Source of the DNA: Chamaelirium japonicum
Taxonomy: Eukaryota; Streptophyta; Magnoliopsida; Liliales; Melanthiaceae
Length of the DNA: 64,000 bases
Assembly (NCBI GenBank): GCA_947650365.1
Contig: OX393551.1
Span: 89,130,697 to 89,194,696 of the forward strand
Direction of reading: 5' to 3'
This document shows positions 58,720-64,000 of the stretch, piece by piece. Under the pieces are notes generated by a model, which did not search any database, had not been told where the DNA came from, and was given only the letters and a program-made list of their open reading frames with translations. Numbering within the stretch: the first letter of the stretch is position 1; each line of letters opens with the position of its first letter. The position numbers and the translations under genes are program-made.

Positions 58720-60600
58720 TGTGTCAAACCCGAACTCGACTCGCATGCACCGACTCGGGGGTGAACCTGACACAACCCGGGCCCACCAGACTCGACTCGA
58801 GCCAAACAAGGGGCCGGGCGAGCCCACCCTCAAGAAGGGCCCACCTAGCCCCGTTCTAGAAAACTGTACCCCCTACACATGGGTAGGGGGTGGCCAGCCA
58901 AGCAAGAAAAAAAGAAGAAAGAAAAGAAATAAAGAAAAGGAAAGAAAAGAAAGAAAGAAAAGAAAGGAAAGAAAAAGGAAAGAAAAGAAAGGGAAAAAAA
59001 AGAAGAAAAAGAAAAGAAACACCGCCATATGTGGGGGGAGGTTGCGTAAACGTCTACACAAGTATGGATTTGCGCCGATCCCTCGATCCGACGGACAAGA
59101 AACGAAGCTGGGTCGCCATCGATTTAATGTGCAAGATTCAAATAAATTCAAAAAAATATTGGGCCATAACTACTCCGCCAGAAAAGAAAAATAAGCTCTG
59201 TAAAGGAGAAGACGCGTCATTCATCGACCCAAGGCTTCATGAGGTTTGGGCAAGCCTATCCCTTCAAGACCTGCTTAGTCCATCGAAAGTCCTCATCAAC
59301 GTGAAGACCCTTGCACAAGAAGATTACCCCTTCAACTCCGTGCACAAAGAAGAAAGCTCGGAGAAGAAGAACCCTTCAACTCTGAAGACGCCAGAACCAA
59401 AGGCCGGAGAAGAAGATCAGAGCGGCATCACCCCGTCGTCTCCAACAAGCCTTTGACTCCGATCAAGCCCAAAAGCCCGAAGAAGAAGATAGGAGCGGCA
59501 TCACCCGGACGTCTCCAACAAGCCTTCGACTCCGATTAAGCCCAAAAGCCCGGAGAAGAAAATAGGAGCGACATCACCCCGTCGTCTCTATCAAGTCTTC
59601 GACTCCGATCAAGCCCAAAATCCCGGAGAAGAAGATCGAAGCGACATCACCCCATCGTGTTCAACAAGCCTTCGACTCCGACCAAACACAAAAATCCCGG
59701 AGAAGAAGATCGAAGCAGCACCACCCCGTCGTCTTCAACAACGCCCACTCCATTCACGAAGAAGAAAGCTTGGAGAGGGACATCCGAAGCGTCGCTACAC
59801 CCGTCGTCTTCAAAACAAAGTCCTAAACTCCGATCACGTCAAAGAAGCCCGGAAGAGAGGAGAAGCCAAGGCGATGCTACAACCGTTGAGGAAGCCGGAA
59901 GAATAAAGAAGAGGTGAAGGAGTAGCCATCGCCGTTCGAGAAGAAGATCAAGTCAACACTCAAGCAAAAGCCAACGCAAGAAGCCAAAGTAAAAGCACCG
60001 GTAAAGCCCGCACCAAAGCAAAGCAAGTGTCAAAGCCAAGCAACTACGACGGTCACAAGCAAAGCACCGCACGTTCTAGCCGATACGATGCGAAGTCCAG
60101 AAGAACTAAAGCAGCGCAAGCCTCTACCCGTCTACGTTTAGGCGCAAGCGCCAAAGTAAAGCAAAAGCCAGAGTCACACCAAAGCAAATCCAAAGCCAAA
60201 AGCATGCCAGAATCACGATCGACGTCGCGAACCGACAATCAAGGATGCCAAGATCTAGCCAGAGCAGAGGGAGACACGAAGACCGAGGAGCAAAGCCAAA
60301 AACCCTCTAGCTGAGAAAGCAGGAAGCACGGAAGGGACAAAAGCAACGGCAACAAAATCCTAAGCTCTCAAGAAACCCTCACCCTGTAAAGATCTCAGTC
60401 CTGAGCAACCCCTTCAGAGCTCTCGCATGAATACCATATGGAGATGCGGATCAAAGGGACCCTCCAGAGGATTTCTCCCACAATCTCCTGATCAAATATT
60501 CGCCACACCTGGCTCACCACCCCCCGAGTCCCTAGGTCCCGGCATTTGTAATCTCGTGTGTTTGCAATAAAGACAATCCGTATCTTTTTCTGCGCATACA
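58720..60600 (+). repeat. Gypsy 3' LTR (LTR-X, best copy)
   Basis: It begins TGTGTCAAACCCG after the polypurine tract. Modules in order are a GC-rich head, a purine-rich A/G tract (58900-59020), the 'cctcgatccgacggacaag' block, a tandem array (59400-59720), an AAAGC/AAGCC-rich tract (59950-60200), 'ccctccagaggatttctccc', 'gtcccggcatttgtaatctc', and an AATAAAG polyadenylation-like signal near 60567. The right end is approximate. Copies at 1-1760 (same strand) and 43774-44229 (inverted) define the family. The length, near 1.9 kb, and the antisense gene suggest the Tat lineage. Confidence 0.7.
59400..59720. repeat. Tandem repeat in LTR-X, about 72-bp unit
   Basis: About four and a half units share 'ggagaagaagatNgNagcg' then 'catcaccccgtcgtctcca' then 'caagccttcgactccgatca'. 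A degenerate form of the array is in the copy at 560-1000. Confidence 0.85.
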
Positions 60601-60811
60601 ATCACTTTTTAGAAGTTGATTTGTAAATAGAGAAGATTATAGGGGTTGGTTTGTAGAAAACCATAAATTTATTAACCACTTCAATCCTGCCAATTTTGAA
60701 GCTTCCATCATGATATCTGGCGTCCATAAACCATGATACAATTGGTGGAAGGCTGGTCATGCATGCATGAAGCTTCAAACATTATTTGTGGAGGGAGTAA
60801 CTGGCCGGACT

Positions 60812-61356
60812 TTAAAGGATGTTGCAGATGTTGGGCTCATCTTTCCATACGATTCTGGCGTAGGGCACCGGCTTGCAGGTGGTGCAGCATGGAAGCAAAG
60901 GTGGTTTAGGAGAATCTGGTTTCTTCTCCTCCTTGGCCGGCCCCAAGCTCTCTAACTTGGCCATCTTCCCCATCTTCCTCAGTTGTTTCACGATCGGCAC
61001 CGGATCGACGTCCCCGATCACAGTCAGCGTACCCTTCTCGTCGTCCACCGTCATTGAGTTAATGCCTGTCAATGCGCAAATCAGATAGTTGAGATTACAT
61101 GCATGATCGAGTCCTCACGCAGGGTCAAAGTGTATGTGGCGAGGCTGAAATGGATGACTGACCGCTGTGTTTGGCGACGGCAGACATCACACAGGTCTTG
61201 CACTGGAGGCACGCGATGTTGATCTTCAGCACTATCTTCTGCATCCGGTTGGAGGGAAAGGAGAGTATATGTCAAAAAGATGTGGGACGGACAAAAATAG
61301 AAAGGGGTTCTGCGCCCTAATTAAGTTTAGAGGGCCGGATACTTAACCTTGGACAT
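60812..61356 (-). CDS. Heavy-metal-associated isoprenylated plant protein (HIPP)
   Basis: Three minus-strand exons, 61356-61348 (MSK), 61238-61163 and 61065-60812, with GT-AG borders and matching phases give 112 residues. The HMA fold is clear: KIVLKINIACLQCKTC with the metal-binding Cys-x2-Cys (CLQC), then AKHSGINSMTVDDEKGTL, then TVIGDVDPVPIVKQLRKMGK. A Lys/Pro linker and a Cys pair (LPCCTTCKPV) follow. The last four residues, CNIL, are a CaaX prenylation box; the final Leu favours geranylgeranylation and membrane attachment. Short HIPPs bind Cu/Zn/Cd or act in stress signalling; which applies here is unknown. A third Cys in CLQCKTC is less usual. The gene is complete. LTR-X ends about 210 bp beyond its stop. 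Confidence 0.9.
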
Positions 61357-61359
61357 GAT

Positions 61360-61808
61360 GGATCGATCAGATGATGAGAAACGAGGGAGGCATTTGGAGG
61401 AGGGGAGGAGGACTGAGGAGGAGGAGTACTTCAGATACTACCTAGCTATCCCATTACAAATTAAGGTTGGGTTGGGTTGGGTGTGGTGTACGTTATCCTT
61501 AAGATATAAAAGAATTGGCCATCCCGTTTGTCAATCTAGGACAGGACAAAAGAATTCCAATTAATCAGCACTTAAAATTAATAATAGCCGCTAACCACTG
61601 TGGTTCTGGGCCGACCCGCGAACGCCTATCCCCTCCGTTTGGATCACCAATGCCCTTGTGATGACGGACTATTTTGGGATTCACCTGGCCGGTGCTATGT
61701 ATATGAGGTTTTTTTCATCAATCCGGAACCGTCTTTGATGATGGCAGAAGACAAGTGTTCACGATCCCAAACGACACCATGGTGATAGCGTGGTTCGGAA
61801 TTGAAACG
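61360..61808. other. Upstream region of the HIPP gene
   Basis: On minus a TATA-like TTTTATATC lies at about 61505-61513, some 150 bp before the ATG. No other feature was found. Confidence 0.35.
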
Positions 61809-61817
61809 ACTATCTTA

Positions 61818-61998
61818 GAGAAATGCTATTCAGCCCAAAGATTTTCCAGATTTCGTCAGCCCGATTGATGTGGCAGTGAGCAACTTGTGCTGTTAAAGAT
61901 TTTAAAATCGCTAGTGGTTTTCAGCCATCAGTTGCACACTGCCATGTCAATCGGGTTGACGAAATCGGAACAAACCTTCGGGCTGAATAGCATTTCTC
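61818..61998. mobile_element. MULE-type MITE, 9-bp TSD actatctta
   Basis: A 181-bp foldback. Both ends read GAGAAATGCTATTCAGCCC inward, and the arms extend over 'gatttcgtcaNcccgattga' to a centre near 61905. The flanks are identical 9-mers, actatctta (61809-61817 and 61999-62007). A 9-bp duplication points to Mutator-like transposition. Confidence 0.9.
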
Positions 61999-62065
61999 AC
62001 TATCTTAATTAATGCCTTTAGTTTTTTGAGAAATACTATTTCAAGGGAATACTGGCAGTGACTGC

Positions 62066-62363
62066 TTTTTTTTTTTTTTTTTGGTACAAGGAAAGGGTCA
62101 AGTGGTCAAGACCCCGCAAGGCCTTCACACAAAGACAATACAGGTGGTACTAAAAGGAACTCTTTCACAAATCCCTCCTGACCAAGCTTCCTAGCCCCTC
62201 GGAGCCAATCAGTCGGCAGCCAAGTTAGCTTCCCGTAAGATCCACTGCAAACGATCGAACGCCATTTAAGGATTGCCAACACCGCTGAGACTAGACAACT
62301 ATATCCACCCGATCAGTAAAGAGTCACCGTAAAGTCCTGCGCACAACACCGCCCGATGCATCT
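62066..62363 (-). mobile_element. 5'-truncated LINE, 3' end
   Basis: On minus the sequence reads LQWILREANLAADWLA, the end of a LINE RNase H domain. It is followed by about 140 bp and a run of 17 A (T on plus, 62066-62082). A possible target duplication ctgctttttt is seen at both ends (from 62062 and from about 62361). Confidence 0.75.
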
Positions 62364-62540
62364 GCTTTTTTATTGGTGGAGATGAAGTTGACTAATTAGT
62401 TTATTGATATGGAGTTGCAAGATGCAGTTTTCTTCTTCTTCCTTGGGTTGTGCCAACAACCGTCGGTTGGCGAACTTGGCCAGTTCTTTATGCCCTTCTT
62501 TTAAAGTACTGATACAGTGGAATGATATGTACACATGGAG

Positions 62541-62594
62541 AAAATATTTAGTGGAACAGATGTCAGCCGTGTACCCCCTCACACCCCCATACAC

Positions 62595-62595
<1 letters not shown>
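62541..62595 (+). repeat. 55-bp direct repeat, copy 1
   Basis: The block from 'aaaatatttagtgg' to 'cccatacact' occurs here and at 63712-63766 with no visible change. Each copy is followed directly by an (AT)n run. Confidence 0.95.

Positions 62596-62614
<19 letters not shown>

Positions 62615-62632
<18 letters not shown>
62615..62632. repeat. (AG)n microsatellite after (AT)n
   Basis: (AT)n at 62594-62612, then an AG run. This is a compound tract that mirrors the one at 63302-63479. Confidence 0.85.
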
Positions 62633-63545
<913 letters not shown>

Positions 63546-63711
63546 TTGATAGTGCATTAGAGGGGGAGAGTGGGGGAGGTTTCATGGCTAACGTGTATGT
63601 CTGTCCCATTAAATATTTTCTCGTATACATGTAGTGTGTGCGTAACGTTGCATCCTCGGCGAGCTAGCTCGTCGTGTGATGGGCAAGATGCATGTTGAAT
63701 GATGAAATGCT

Positions 63712-63989
<278 letters not shown>

Positions 63990-64000
63990 GGAAAAAGGTG

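Noticed and set aside
59400..59720. Regular repeat array that could be mistaken for a CRISPR-like array
   Set aside because: The units are contiguous tandem copies without unique spacers, inside a plant LTR.

Overview
The window reads as nuclear DNA of a flowering plant. The supporting signs are GT-AG introns, a plastid-type cyclophilin, a HIPP-type metallochaperone, plant Ty1/copia and Ty3/gypsy elements, hAT transposons with 8-bp target duplications, tRNA-derived SINEs and long (AT)n tracts. The species cannot be named from the sequence. Only three host genes are recognisable. The rest is layered mobile DNA.

Host genes: (1) A HAD-superfamily pyrimidine-5'-nucleotidase-like gene on + (coding exons 9309-11204) with a TATA box at 8466, a likely intron in the 5' leader and a foldback MITE in intron 1. 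(2) A plastid stromal-type cyclophilin on - (visible exons 34036 down to 16395). Its 15.5-kb third visible intron holds a 5.8-kb hAT transposon and a stack of smaller elements. The transit-peptide exon was not found. (3) A small HIPP (heavy-metal-associated isoprenylated protein) on - (61356 down to 60812), complete in three exons.

Layout: 1-1760 is a gypsy LTR fragment of a family called LTR-X here. 2.0-8.4 kb holds a SINE, a decayed copia gag split by a non-autonomous hAT element, and its presumed LTR. 8.4-11.2 kb is the HAD gene. 11.5-15.6 kb holds gypsy and copia remnants. 16.4-34.0 kb is the cyclophilin gene with its transposon-filled intron. 35.3-38.4 kb is a LINE relic and an intact-looking gag-only LTR element of TR-GAG type (35672-38432, TSD gttaa). 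39.4-41.5 kb is a cluster of foldback elements set in (AT)n tracts. 43.8-60.6 kb is a nest: a Tat-like gypsy 3' end carrying an antisense plant-mobile-domain (PMD) gene, split by a 9.8-kb copia element (46489-56310, TSD tatat) and cut at its far end by copia and gypsy LTR pieces. 60.8-61.4 kb is the HIPP gene. 61.8-64.0 kb holds a MULE-type MITE, a LINE 3' end, a second (AT)n-embedded foldback element and a 55-bp exact-looking duplication.

The most unusual items are the antisense PMD gene next to a gypsy polypurine tract and 3' LTR, the GC-rich foldback islands that sit inside (AT)n microsatellites and share a TTACTGTAGC-type palindromic core, the gag-only LTR element whose stop codon lies inside its own LTR, and the load of hAT-type insertions in one cyclophilin intron. 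No prokaryotic features, CRISPR arrays or operons are present.
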